64,000 nt of DNA from [Clostridium] citroniae WAL-17108 (GCF_000233455.1 NZ_JH376430.1:1-64000); one strand, 5' to 3'; numbered from the stretch's first letter, positions 17,294 to 25,389 are shown. Notes: generated by a model not told the origin, from the letters alone. Numbers and translations: made by a program.

Positions 17294-17497
17294 ATGAATA
17301 AAGGTACAGTTAAATGGTTTAACTCACAAAAAGGATTTGGTTTTATCACTAATGCAGAAAATGGCGAGGACATATTTGTTCATTTTTCAGGAATCGCTTC
17401 CGATGGTTTTAAGTCATTAGAGGACGGTGCATCCGTAACCTTTGACATTACCAACGGCAATCGCGGTCTGCAGGCCGTTAATGTCTGCGCAGCATAG
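17294..17497 (+). CDS. Cold-shock domain protein
   Basis: A 67-aa single OB-fold RNA/DNA chaperone of the CspA/CspB family. RNP1 KGFGFI is at residues 13-18 and RNP2-like FVHF at 28-31, with the N-terminal GTVKWFN signature. A strong GGAGG lies 9 nt before the ATG. The long AU-rich leader with a hairpin fits post-transcriptional control, as known for csp mRNAs. Confidence 0.97.
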   Translation: MNKGTVKWFNSQKGFGFITNAENGEDIFVHFSGIASDGFKSLEDGASVTFDITNGNRGLQAVNVCAA

Positions 17498-17600
17498 TAT
17501 TAGTTAAGAAAAAGGCCTGACGGTCCTGTATAGAAAAATACGCACCATTAAACAATCCCCGTTAAATGATTGAGCAGAATCTGTTCAGAAAGGTGGTAAC

Positions 17601-18101
17601 CTGTTTAAAAAAGGAGATTTTATATTTTATGGAACCGTAGGCGTCTGCCGGGTGGATGCTATATCAAAGACCGACTTCTCAGATAATGACAAATTATATT
17701 ACCGTTTAATTCCAAAGTTTGAGTCTAACAGGACAATCAGCATTCCTGTAGACACGAACAAAGTAATGATGCGTGATATTATGACAAAAGGCGAGGCGCA
17801 AAACTTCATATTATCCTGGCCCTATGTCAAGTGCAGGGGATATAAGAATGACAAAGAGCGCCCTCAAATTTACAAACAGATATTCCAATCCGGAAGTTGT
17901 ACAGAATTAGCTGCAATGATCAAGGAAATAACGCAGATGGAACAATCCCGAAAAAGTAAAGGGAGGGTTTTAAATATCCGTGAAAAAGATGGTGTTAACA
18001 ATGCCCGAAGATTACTCTTTGGTGAGTTAGCCGCCGCATTGGATATATGTCCGGATACGGTACCTGGCTATATACACGATCTAACCGGCTGCATTTGTTA
18101 A
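17601..18101 (+). CDS. CarD/CdnL-like transcription regulator, probable CTG start
   Basis: CarD-family proteins bind RNA polymerase beta subunit through an N-terminal Tudor-like domain and modulate open-complex formation. A GTG start at 17652 would remove half of that domain. Reading upstream in frame gives LFKKGDFIFYGTVGVCRV before DAIS, which is the expected family N-terminus, beginning at CTG 17601 with the SD AAAGGTGG ending 4 nt before it. No ATG, GTG or TTG lies in that stretch at the right place. With CTG the product is 166 aa, including a C-terminal helical domain. Family assignment is fairly sure; the start needs experimental support. Confidence 0.75.
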   Translation: MFKKGDFIFYGTVGVCRVDAISKTDFSDNDKLYYRLIPKFESNRTISIPVDTNKVMMRDIMTKGEAQNFILSWPYVKCRGYKNDKERPQIYKQIFQSGSCTELAAMIKEITQMEQSRKSKGRVLNIREKDGVNNARRLLFGELAAALDICPDTVPGYIHDLTGCIC

Positions 18102-18160
18102 GTATTAAGATATCCCAATCGGCTGGCATACGATATCAGGCATGGATATCTTATCGCTTC

Positions 18161-18204
18161 AGGACAACTCGTCTCCTAATAGGAGGCGGTTGTCCTTTTT
18201 CTTT
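18161..18204 (+). terminator. Intrinsic terminator of the CarD-like gene
   Basis: Plus-strand stem AGGACAAC/GTTGTCCT with an inner GTCTCC/GGAGGC helix (18161-18196), followed by TTTTTCTTT. Confidence 0.88.
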
Positions 18205-18297
18205 AAACAAAGCCGCTTCAGCTTAGTATTCTGTCCATACTTATGGTCAACCAAGCACATTGCACAAAAAATGTGTTCGATTTTTTACCTGTCCACA

Positions 18298-18557
18298 TTA
18301 TCCCCAGAAGTTTATGCACATTACCCCCAAAGTTATCCACATCCCAGTTTGTCCATTTTAAGGCAAAATTTAGTTATACACCGACTTATCCACATTATCC
18401 ACAGGTTTATAAGTTTTTGCTTTCAAACTTTACCTGGCCTTAACATAAATTTTATTTTTGTACACTTCTAATAAACTTGCGTATTTCGGGAGAAAATACA
18501 TGGTTTACTCTTGACATTTTTGAATGGTTTCTATTAGTAATTCAATACTTATCCACA
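18298..18557 (+). promoter_or_regulatory. DnaA-box cluster
   Basis: Five perfect TTATNCACA boxes, all in the same orientation, at 18312, 18333, 18386, 18395 and 18549; four of them are TTATCCACA and two (18386 and 18395) are directly abutting. One-mismatch boxes lie at 18298 (TTATCCCCA) and 18374 (TTATACACC). The surrounding gap 18205-18619 has no gene and is followed by a very AT-rich stretch. No dnaA or dnaN is nearby, so this is more likely a DnaA-binding titration/regulatory locus than the replication origin. Confidence 0.8.
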
Positions 18558-18619
18558 TGGTTTGAAGATTATTTTTATAAAAAATTAAGATAAATTGTTA
18601 GGCAATTTATAGGATCTGA

Positions 18620-18648
18620 TTGTAATTTTATACTAAATATGTTATAAT
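18620..18648 (+). promoter_or_regulatory. Promoter of hpf
   Basis: Plus-strand TTGTAA (18620-18625), 17-bp spacer, perfect TATAAT (18643-18648). The nearest DnaA box (18549-18557) ends about 60 bp upstream of the -35. Confidence 0.8.
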
Positions 18649-18679
18649 GTCACTATCTCAAGTAAAGGAGTTGGTGATT

Positions 18680-19210
18680 ATGCGTTATACCATAACAGGA
18701 CGAAATATTGAGGTAACTCCAGGTTTGAAGGCTGCCGTTGAAAAGAAGATAGGCAAGCTGGAACATTTCTTCACTCCGGACACCGAAGTAATCGTTGCGC
18801 TGAGCGCGCAGAAAGACAGGCAAAAGATTGAAGTGACCATCCCGGTCAAGGGCAATACCATCCGGGCTGAGGAATCAAGTACAGATATGTATGTATCCAT
18901 TGATCTGGTGGAAGAAGTGATCGAACGTCAGATCCGGAGATATAGAAAGAAACTGATTGACAAGAAACAGGCGGCAGTTTCCTTCTCCCAGGCATTTATC
19001 GAGGAAGAGGATGAGATTCAGGATGACGAGATACAGATCGTTAAAACCAAGAAATTCGCCATCAAGCCAACTATTCCCGAAGAAGCCTGCCTGCAGATGG
19101 AGATGCTGGGACATAACTTCTACGTCTTCTTAAACGCAGACACCGACCAGGTGAACGTGGTTTACAAGCGCAAGAACGGAACCTACGGATTGATCGAACC
19201 GGAATTCTGA
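18680..19210 (+). CDS. hpf: Ribosome hibernation promoting factor, long form
   Basis: A 176-aa long HPF that dimerises 70S ribosomes into inactive 100S particles in resting cells. The N-terminal S30AE domain (from MRYTITGRNIEVTPGLK) spans about 100 residues; a linker rich in Glu/Asp leads to the C-terminal dimerisation domain (KKFAIKPTIPEEACLQMEMLGHN is split across about 125-150). The ATG at 18680 is chosen because AAAGGAG lies upstream. It has its own promoter and terminator. Confidence 0.95.
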   Translation: MRYTITGRNIEVTPGLKAAVEKKIGKLEHFFTPDTEVIVALSAQKDRQKIEVTIPVKGNTIRAEESSTDMYVSIDLVEEVIERQIRRYRKKLIDKKQAAVSFSQAFIEEEDEIQDDEIQIVKTKKFAIKPTIPEEACLQMEMLGHNFYVFLNADTDQVNVVYKRKNGTYGLIEPEF

Positions 19211-19223
19211 TCATAGAATAGAC

Positions 19224-19260
19224 AAGCCGGCAGCTGTGTGATGCAGCTGCCGGCTTTTAA
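19224..19260 (+). terminator. Intrinsic terminator of hpf
   Basis: A perfect 13-bp stem AAGCCGGCAGCTG/CAGCTGCCGGCTT (19224-19256) followed by a short T run. Confidence 0.9.
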
Positions 19261-19475
19261 TATATATCCCTTATCTCTATCTCGCTTTAGCCCTACAGGC
19301 CATACCCTGCCCCCTTCATGGCAGACATGGCGTCCCTTGTATACCTTGCCAATGGATGGCTGTCCCATTTATTTTTTGATCCCATTATAATTGCAAAAAA
19401 GCCGCAGCCGACATGGTTCATCATTCCCATATCTGCTGCAGCCTTCCTTCACCCCTAGGCTTTACTCAATAACCA

Positions 19476-20966
19476 TCAATCCAGGAACGTAACAGCCTTA
19501 CACGGCGTCCTGTAATTCGCAGGCGAGATACAGATACCGGTGGTAGGATTGCTGGCATGAATGACCTGTCCGCCTCCGATATAAAGCGCCACATGATTGA
19601 TATAATCGCCGCTGGCATAGAACAGCAGGTCTCCCGGCTTTGCCTCGCTGACGGAGATCGTCTTTCCCCTGGCCGCCTGGTCCCTGGAGCTTCTTCCTGT
19701 GCTGATGCCGAAATGAGAGAAGATGCTCTGGGTAAATCCGGAACAGTCAGCACCGCTTGTAAGGCTTGTCCCACCGTACACATAAGGATTGCCCAGGAAC
19801 TGCTTTGCATAGGCCACCACCGCATTCCTGGTCGCAGATACCACTTCGGAGGACGAGGTCCCCGGTGAACCCGGTCCCTTGGACTGGGTGCTCTCTGTGG
19901 CTTTCTGGGTGGTAGGCGCGGCCACAGTGCTGTCATTGCCGTTCTCCGGATTAGCCGCTATGGTCTGGACTACCGGATCCGTTCCCTTTGTCTCCTCTTT
20001 CTTAGGTGCGGCAGTGGTAGGAGCTTCCGTGGTCTTCTGGGCTTTGGTGGTGGCTTCCGTGGTCTTCTTTTCAGCTTCCTTCTTCTTAGCCTCCTCCAGC
20101 GCCTTGATAGCTTTTTCCGCATCTTCCTTGCGCTTGGCTTCCTCCGCTGCTTTCGCCTTCTCCTCCTCCACGGACACGGCTTTGTTAAACTCCACACTGG
20201 TCTTCATGTATTCCTTAAACACATATCCCTCCAGATCCGAATCCACGGAAACCTTCAGGAAATCCCCCTCCTCCCCGGTGACCACATAGTGGGCCCCCTC
20301 TGAGAGAAGGGTCAGGGTCTTGCCTTCCAGGTTGGGCGTATCCCTTAGGCGCAGGCTGGGCGTGCCCACGATGGTACCGTAGGTGGTTCCCACCTCCTTG
20401 GCCTTGGCCTCCGCCTGCTGCCCGGTCACAAAATATTCTGCCTTTATGTAGCCGGTCACTGAGCCGGACTGTATCTTATACCATTTACCGCCTTCCCCAT
20501 CCACGGTATCCAGGATGGTGGCAGCGGAATCATTAAAGATCTTGCCTGTAACACCGCTGGCGGTATTGGCTTCGGTCCGGATATTTACAGAACCGTTGAC
20601 CTTGGAAACCGCCACATTGTCATAGGCTGATGATTTTGATGCCTTTGTTTCTTCGGGTGCCTGCGCCGCCTGGGCAGCCTGGCCTACTGAAGCGTCCGCT
20701 CCGGAGGAGTCCTGGCTGTCCCCGGCTGATGTACTCTTACTGTTTCCTCCGCCGCCCTGATTCTTTCCGGCCCTAGTCTCTATATCGGAATAGATGGATG
20801 CCAGCTGTTTCTCCGGCTCCGTATTACCTGCATAGAAGTTGTTCAGGGCCACGGATATGCCTGCCAGTGAGGAACCTGTCTCCAGATTGGTGGATGCCAT
20901 AGCAGGAATTGCAAAGACACAGCTGCACGCACTGCTCACAGCCAGTATTTTCATCCAATTCTTCAT
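19476..20966 (-). CDS. Secreted NlpC/P60 peptidoglycan hydrolase with SH3 domains
   Basis: A 496-aa exported enzyme that probably cleaves peptide stems of peptidoglycan. A signal peptide covers about residues 1-25. Two bacterial SH3 domains follow (around VNGSVNIRTEANTASG and TPSLRLRDTPNLEG), then an Ala/Lys/Glu-rich coiled-coil-like segment, a Thr/Pro/Ala-rich linker, and the C40 peptidase domain with Cys408 (ADCSGF), His458 (INHVALYIG) and His470. All three catalytic positions are present. It lies 16 nt downstream of trxB on the same strand. Confidence 0.95.
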   Translation of the reverse strand: MKNWMKILAVSSACSCVFAIPAMASTNLETGSSLAGISVALNNFYAGNTEPEKQLASIYSDIETRAGKNQGGGGNSKSTSAGDSQDSSGADASVGQAAQAAQAPEETKASKSSAYDNVAVSKVNGSVNIRTEANTASGVTGKIFNDSAATILDTVDGEGGKWYKIQSGSVTGYIKAEYFVTGQQAEAKAKEVGTTYGTIVGTPSLRLRDTPNLEGKTLTLLSEGAHYVVTGEEGDFLKVSVDSDLEGYVFKEYMKTSVEFNKAVSVEEEKAKAAEEAKRKEDAEKAIKALEEAKKKEAEKKTTEATTKAQKTTEAPTTAAPKKEETKGTDPVVQTIAANPENGNDSTVAAPTTQKATESTQSKGPGSPGTSSSEVVSATRNAVVAYAKQFLGNPYVYGGTSLTSGADCSGFTQSIFSHFGISTGRSSRDQAARGKTISVSEAKPGDLLFYASGDYINHVALYIGGGQVIHASNPTTGICISPANYRTPCKAVTFLD

Positions 20967-20982
20967 CTGAACCGTATCCCCC

Positions 20983-21900
20983 CTAGTTTTCTATCAGATA
21001 CCGCTCCACGCTTGTTACAGCATTGGCGCCGTCTGCTGCCGCTGTGATGATCTGACGCAGGGGTTTTGTCCTCACATCGCCTGCGGCGAAGATGCCCGGT
21101 GCAGATGTCACCCCGTCCTCGCCTGCCTTTATATATCCGTGGTCCATCTCCACAAGCCCTTCAAACGCCTTGCTCTCCGGTGAGATCCCCACTGCAATGA
21201 ACACGCCCTGAACATCCAGATCGCGCTTTTCACCTGTCTTTACATTGGTTACGGACAAGCTCTTTACCATGCCGTCTCCGTTGATGCTGTCAGCCACACT
21301 GTCCCATACCATCTCCACATTCTCAAGGGATAAAAGACTTTCCTGGAGACTTTTAGCCGCCCTCAGTTCGTTCCTTCTGTGGATGACATAGACCTTGCTG
21401 CACATACGGGCCAGGAAAATGGCATCCTCCACAGCCACGTCTCCGCCGCCGACCACAGCAGTTACCTTATTGCGGAAAAATGCGCCGTCACAGGTTGCAC
21501 AGTAAGAGACGCCTGCGCCTGCCAGCTCCTCCTCACCGGGAATGCCCAGCTTTCTGTGAACCGCTCCTGTTGCAAGGATCAGAGCCCTGGCCTCATAGGT
21601 CTCATGCTCGCATACCACCCGCTTGATATTCCCCTGGTCCTCGATCCTTACCACATCATCCTCCGCGAACTCCGCTCCCAGCTGGTCTGCATGCTCCCGG
21701 AACTTAAGCCCCAGATCATATCCGCCAATGCCCGGAAGTCCGGGATAATTATCCACCTCATAGGTTGTCAGAACCTGTCCTCCGCTGACCATCGCCTTCT
21801 CGATCACCAGTGTATTCAGCCTTGCCCTCTGGGCATAGACAGAAGCCGCAAGCCCTGCGGGGCCTGAACCAATAATAATCAAATCATATACCTGTGCCAT
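20983..21900 (-). CDS. trxB: Thioredoxin reductase
   Basis: FAD-dependent NADPH:thioredoxin oxidoreductase, 305 aa. FAD motif GSGPAGLAA near residues 11-19, redox-active CATC at Cys134-Cys137, NADPH fold GGGDVAVEDA, and the C-terminal FAD motif APGIFAAGDVR. Length matches the low-molecular-weight type. It precedes the NlpC/P60 gene. Confidence 0.96.
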   Translation of the reverse strand: MAQVYDLIIIGSGPAGLAASVYAQRARLNTLVIEKAMVSGGQVLTTYEVDNYPGLPGIGGYDLGLKFREHADQLGAEFAEDDVVRIEDQGNIKRVVCEHETYEARALILATGAVHRKLGIPGEEELAGAGVSYCATCDGAFFRNKVTAVVGGGDVAVEDAIFLARMCSKVYVIHRRNELRAAKSLQESLLSLENVEMVWDSVADSINGDGMVKSLSVTNVKTGEKRDLDVQGVFIAVGISPESKAFEGLVEMDHGYIKAGEDGVTSAPGIFAAGDVRTKPLRQIITAAADGANAVTSVERYLIEN

Positions 21901-22071
21901 ATCCTTACCTTTTCCTTATCTATTATCATATTAACAAGTTATTTACTATTTTGACCAATTTGTAATTATTATAACACATATATTTCACATATTACAATTC
22001 AATTTCTTACAATTATCCATGGGATGTGATAAAATGTAGATACAGTGTATGACAGAAAGGATGTGTGTCTT

Positions 22072-22803
22072 ATGCCACGTAAAACAGTACTGGTCACCGG
22101 GGCCTCCAGGGGCATCGGCAAGGCCATTGCAGTCAAGTTTGCCAAAAAGGGCTATAACGTAGCCATCAGCTGCGTCCACAGAGAGGACCGTCTTCTCCAG
22201 ACCCAGAAGGAGATCGAGTCCTTCCAGGTGCCCTGCCTTGCATATAAGGGGGACATGGGCGACATGAAATGCTGCGAGGAGCTGTACGGGAAAATCAAAA
22301 CCCAGTTTGGCGGTGTTGATGTGCTGGTGAATAATGCCGGTATTTCCTATATAGGGCTTTTGCAGGACATGACCTGTGAGGACTGGGAAAAGATGCTCTG
22401 CACCAATCTGACCTCGGTGTTTAACTGCTGTAAGCTGTCCATCCCCTATATGCTTCAGCAAAAGCAGGGAAAGATCATCAACATTTCCTCCGTATGGGGT
22501 GTGGTGGGAGCATCCTGCGAAACCGCCTATTCCGCTACGAAGGGCGGGATCAATGCCCTGACCAAAGCCCTGGCCAAGGAGCTGGCCCCCAGCAACATCC
22601 AGGTGAACGCAGTTGCCTGCGGCGCCATTGACACGGAGATGAACCAGTGGATGGAGGAGGACGACCTGATCGCCCTGGTGGAGGAGATTCCCTCCGGCCG
22701 TCTGGGCAAGGCCGAGGAGGTAGCGGACCTGGTTTACCATCTGGGATACAAGGAATCCTACCTGACCGGACAGGTGATTGGCCTGGACGGTGGATGGATC
22801 TGA
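22072..22803 (+). CDS. Short-chain dehydrogenase/reductase (FabG-like)
   Basis: A 243-aa Rossmann-fold NAD(P)-dependent oxidoreductase. Cofactor motif TGASRGIG (residues 9-16), NNAG, catalytic Ser in INISSVWG, and YxxxK in AYSATKGG are all intact, and the end GQVIGLDGGW is typical of FabG-type enzymes. Standing alone and away from fatty-acid genes, its substrate cannot be told. The ATG at 22072 has GAAAGGA 10 nt upstream; an in-frame GTG at 22045 has no SD. Confidence 0.9.
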   Translation: MPRKTVLVTGASRGIGKAIAVKFAKKGYNVAISCVHREDRLLQTQKEIESFQVPCLAYKGDMGDMKCCEELYGKIKTQFGGVDVLVNNAGISYIGLLQDMTCEDWEKMLCTNLTSVFNCCKLSIPYMLQQKQGKIINISSVWGVVGASCETAYSATKGGINALTKALAKELAPSNIQVNAVACGAIDTEMNQWMEEDDLIALVEEIPSGRLGKAEEVADLVYHLGYKESYLTGQVIGLDGGWI

Positions 22804-22850
22804 CAAAGTTACATTAAAATTCCATTTTCCTTACAAATACATTAACTGTA

Positions 22851-22881
22851 TTGACCTTGGAGTTACTCCAGGGTGTAGAAT
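22851..22881 (+). promoter_or_regulatory. MerR-type promoter with 19-bp spacer and palindromic operator
   Basis: -35 TTGACC (22851-22856) and -10 TAGAAT (22876-22881) are separated by 19 bp. The spacer carries an almost perfect palindrome, ACCTTGGAGT-T-ACTCCAGGGT (22854-22874). This over-long spacer with a centred CTTGGAG/CTCCAGG dyad is the known architecture of promoters activated by MerR-family regulators. No MerR gene is in the window. Confidence 0.8.
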
Positions 22882-22934
22882 CCAACTATCGAAAACAAAG
22901 ATAATCAGTAGATTCTGCAAGGAGGGAATTTTAT

Positions 22935-23390
22935 ATGAAAAAGAAATATTTGGCCACTGCTGCACTGACACTTGCTTTGGCAGCGGGAAGCGCTATGACA
23001 TCATTTGCCGCAGGTTTCGTAAGCACATCACAGGGTATGAAATATCAGTGGGGTTCCGGAGATTACTGTACCAACAACTGGGTTAATTACAAGAACCACT
23101 GGTTCTTCTTTGGCTCCGACCAGATCATGAGAACCGGCTGGATCCAGAAGGACGGTACCTGGTATTATGCGGCCGACACCGGCGAACTTCAGGGCGGGAT
23201 TATGAAGATCAATGGAAATGTCTATTATTTTGACAACAACAGCCTGAAACTGGTGACCGGCACCCACAGCTATAACGGCGAGTCCCATGAATTCACTGAA
23301 AACGGAACCACAGACGGCGGTCCATACGTATACACGGAATGGAACAGCAACGGTACCATCAAACGCGGTACCAAGTTTGGGGCACGTTAA
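22935..23390 (+). CDS. Small secreted cell-wall-binding-repeat protein
   Basis: A 151-aa exported protein. A signal peptide runs to about residue 25 (TSFAAG), followed by aromatic/glycine repeats such as WVNYKNHWFFFGSDQIMRTGW, WIQKDGTWYYAADTGEL and INGNVYYFDNN, the cell-wall/choline-binding repeat type. The C-terminal 40 residues diverge from the repeat. It has no catalytic domain, so it is probably a surface-attached protein of unknown role. Strong SD AAGGAGGG precedes the ATG. Expression is probably controlled through the MerR-type promoter upstream. Confidence 0.88.
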   Translation: MKKKYLATAALTLALAAGSAMTSFAAGFVSTSQGMKYQWGSGDYCTNNWVNYKNHWFFFGSDQIMRTGWIQKDGTWYYAADTGELQGGIMKINGNVYYFDNNSLKLVTGTHSYNGESHEFTENGTTDGGPYVYTEWNSNGTIKRGTKFGAR

Positions 23391-23413
23391 CCAAACTGCC
23401 ACATCACACACAA

Positions 23414-23454
23414 AAAATACCTCCACGGCTTATCTTACGCCCGGAGGTATTTTT
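23414..23454 (+). terminator. Terminator of the small wall-binding protein gene
   Basis: An 11-bp stem AAAATACCTCC/GGAGGTATTTT ending in T-rich sequence, 20 nt after the stop codon. The A-rich 5' arm may also act on the minus strand. Confidence 0.8.
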
Positions 23455-23471
23455 GTCATATCCGATATAGC

Positions 23472-23506
23472 AAAAAACCCTCGAAAACATAATGTTTTCA
23501 AGGGTT
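23472..23506 (-). terminator. Terminator of rplM-rpsI
   Basis: Minus-strand stem AACCCTTGAAAACATT paired with its near-perfect complement (23476-23506), followed by a T run. Confidence 0.88.
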
Positions 23507-23533
23507 CTGATAAGTCTATGATATAACCTCTTA

Positions 23534-23926
23534 TTATCTCTTGGAGAACTGTGGCGCACGGCGTGCTGCCTTTAAGCCGTACTTCTTTCTTTCCTTCATT
23601 CTTGGGTCTCTTGTTAAGAAACCGGCTTTCTTCAGAACGGGTCTGTAATCAGCGTCTGCCTGAAGAAGCGCTCTGGAGATGCCGTGACGGATTGCACCAG
23701 CCTGTCCTGTTGTGCCGCCGCCGCGAACGTTAACCTGTACATCGAATTTGTCAGTAGTCTCAGTTGCAACTAAAGGCTGACGTACAATAACTTTTAAAGT
23801 CTCAAGACCAAGATACTCATCGATATCTCTCTTGTTGATCGTAACCTTACCTGTACCCGGTACTAAATATACTCTGGCAATGGATTTCTTTCTTCTGCCT
23901 GTTCCATAAAATTTTGCGTTAGCCAT
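23534..23926 (-). CDS. rpsI: 30S ribosomal protein S9
   Basis: A 130-aa S9; starts MANAKFYGTGRRKKSIARV and ends in the conserved basic tail KKYGLKAARRAPQFSKR, which reaches the ribosomal P site. The ATG at 23926 is chosen over an upstream in-frame ATG because of the GGAGGAAG before it. It follows rplM by 24 nt. Confidence 0.97.
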   Translation of the reverse strand: MANAKFYGTGRRKKSIARVYLVPGTGKVTINKRDIDEYLGLETLKVIVRQPLVATETTDKFDVQVNVRGGGTTGQAGAIRHGISRALLQADADYRPVLKKAGFLTRDPRMKERKKYGLKAARRAPQFSKR

Positions 23927-23950
23927 GATACTTTCTTCCTCCAATCCTCA

Positions 23951-24379
23951 TTAAAATGTTAAAACTTCTGGTTTCTGTGCTGCCTGCTCATGGTCTGGGC
24001 CTGCATATACGTGAAGCTTGTCAATCATGCTTCTTCCCAGAGGTCCCTTTGGAAGCATACCCTTAACAGCTAACTCCATAACCTTCTCAGGCTTCTTAGC
24101 CATCATCTCACGCAGAGTGGTCTCTCTCATGCCGCCTACGTAATCAGAGTGATTGTAGTAGATCTTCTGGTCTAACTTCTTACCGGTTACTTTCACCTTA
24201 TCTGCATTAACAACGATCACATAATCGCCGCAATCCATGTGAGGTGTGAAAATCGGCTTATTCTTTCCTCTTAAAACCTTTGCTATCTCGGAAGATAAGC
24301 GTCCTAATGTATATCCTGTAGCATCAACTACGTACCATTTTCTTTCAATTGTCGCTGGACTAGCCATAAAACTCTTCAT
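23951..24379 (-). CDS. rplM: 50S ribosomal protein L13
   Basis: A 142-aa L13, an early-assembly protein of the large subunit. The conserved YVVDATGYTLGRLSSEIA, GDYVIVVNADK and PKGPLGR segments are present. First gene of the rplM-rpsI operon, with a perfect promoter and a structured leader of about 140 nt. Confidence 0.97.
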   Translation of the reverse strand: MKSFMASPATIERKWYVVDATGYTLGRLSSEIAKVLRGKNKPIFTPHMDCGDYVIVVNADKVKVTGKKLDQKIYYNHSDYVGGMRETTLREMMAKKPEKVMELAVKGMLPKGPLGRSMIDKLHVYAGPDHEQAAQKPEVLTF

Positions 24380-24419
24380 TGGTTAACCTCCTGTTAATCT
24401 CAATCCTGTTATACATCGA

Positions 24420-24504
24420 CATCCAACGGATGCCCGCTTTATGCATGATAAATATGGGAAGTATTTATCTACAAATGTTCATTCCGGGGCTTTGGATGAA
24501 CATT
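24420..24504 (-). promoter_or_regulatory. Structured rplM leader with three hairpins
   Basis: Within the predicted 5' leader of rplM there are three successive stem-loops: 9 bp at 24474-24504, 8 bp at 24447-24469 and 5 bp at 24420-24432. Such leaders often carry autoregulatory ribosomal-protein binding sites; L13 leader elements are known in Firmicutes. Identity with a known family is not established here. Confidence 0.5.
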
Positions 24505-24527
24505 CTCTGCTAATGTCACAGTTTTAT

Positions 24528-24556
24528 ATTATATAATATCCTCCGCCGTATGTCAA
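24528..24556 (-). promoter_or_regulatory. Promoter of rplM-rpsI
   Basis: Perfect minus-strand sigma-A promoter: TTGACA (24551-24556), 17-bp spacer, TATAAT (24528-24533). Confidence 0.9.
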
Positions 24557-24603
24557 CCACTTAATCGGGAAAAAATGCCACAAAAACATCATAAAAACGT
24601 GAT

Positions 24604-25347
24604 TTAGTCCACATATTTCATTTCGATCAGGGTCAGCCCCCTGGCCGGCGCCGTGGGACCTGCCCGGCGCCGTTCCCTGGCCTCCAGAATCTGCTCCATC
24701 TCCCCAGGATGGATCTGTCCCATGCCAACCGCTATCAGCGTGCCGGCAATGATCCGGACCATGTTGTAGAGGAACCCATTTCCCGTGACCCGGATGGTGA
24801 TCATGTCCTCCTCATCCCGTCTGATATCCAGGCTGTATATTGTGCGGACCGTGTCCGTCACCTGGGTATGCACGCTGCAGAAGCTTTTAAAGTCATGCTC
24901 CCCTGTGAGTATGTCCGCTGCCCGGCACATCTGATCCAGATCCAGGTGAAAATAGCAAAAATGCGAATAGAAACGCTGGGTAGGCATCTCAATCCTTCGG
25001 TTCATGATCTTATATTCATATGTTTTAATGCATCTGTGTTTCCTGGGATGCCAGTCCGCCGCTACCTCCTCCGATGACTGGACCCGTATATCCTCGGGCA
25101 GCCGCTGGTTTAAGGCCAGGCAGATCTTATCCGCCGGCATGCGGTGTTCTGTGTCAAATACAGCCACATTGCCCCGGGCATGTACGCCTGAGTCAGTGCG
25201 GCTGGCTCCGATGACCTGGATCGGCTCTCCCAGAAGCATGGTAAGTTTTTCATTTAATTCAGATTCAATGGTAACCCTGCCCGGCTGTATCTGCCACCCA
25301 TGGTAATGGGTGCCGTCATAGGCTACCACAAGCCGTACTCGCTTCAT
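24604..25347 (-). CDS. truA: tRNA pseudouridine(38-40) synthase
   Basis: A 247-aa pseudouridine synthase acting on positions 38-40 of the tRNA anticodon arm. The catalytic aspartate lies in SRTDSGVHA, and the C-terminal FLYNMVRIIAG motif is conserved. It is last of the ecfA1-ecfA2-ecfT-truA run, the arrangement seen in many Firmicutes. Confidence 0.96.
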   Translation of the reverse strand: MKRVRLVVAYDGTHYHGWQIQPGRVTIESELNEKLTMLLGEPIQVIGASRTDSGVHARGNVAVFDTEHRMPADKICLALNQRLPEDIRVQSSEEVAADWHPRKHRCIKTYEYKIMNRRIEMPTQRFYSHFCYFHLDLDQMCRAADILTGEHDFKSFCSVHTQVTDTVRTIYSLDIRRDEEDMITIRVTGNGFLYNMVRIIAGTLIAVGMGQIHPGEMEQILEARERRRAGPTAPARGLTLIEMKYVD

Positions 25348-25389
25348 CTTTTCCTCCTATCCAGATTCCTGTACTCTCGGAGCCCCGTT

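Noticed and set aside
17652..18101. CarD-like gene starting at GTG 17652
   Set aside because: It removes the conserved N-terminal half of the binding domain and has no Shine-Dalgarno at a suitable distance.
18298..18557. The DnaA-box cluster as the replication origin
   Set aside because: No dnaA, dnaN, rpmH or other origin genes are near, and strand bias is the same on both sides, which does not fit bidirectional replication from here.
19879..20289. 136-codon plus-strand frame rich in Ser/Val/Phe opposite the NlpC/P60 gene
   Set aside because: It is the complement of the low-complexity Lys/Glu/Ala and Thr-rich part of the hydrolase and has no ribosome binding site or family features.
21985..22806. 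273-codon minus-strand frame opposite the SDR gene
   Set aside because: The plus-strand frame carries a full set of SDR motifs; the antisense frame shows none.
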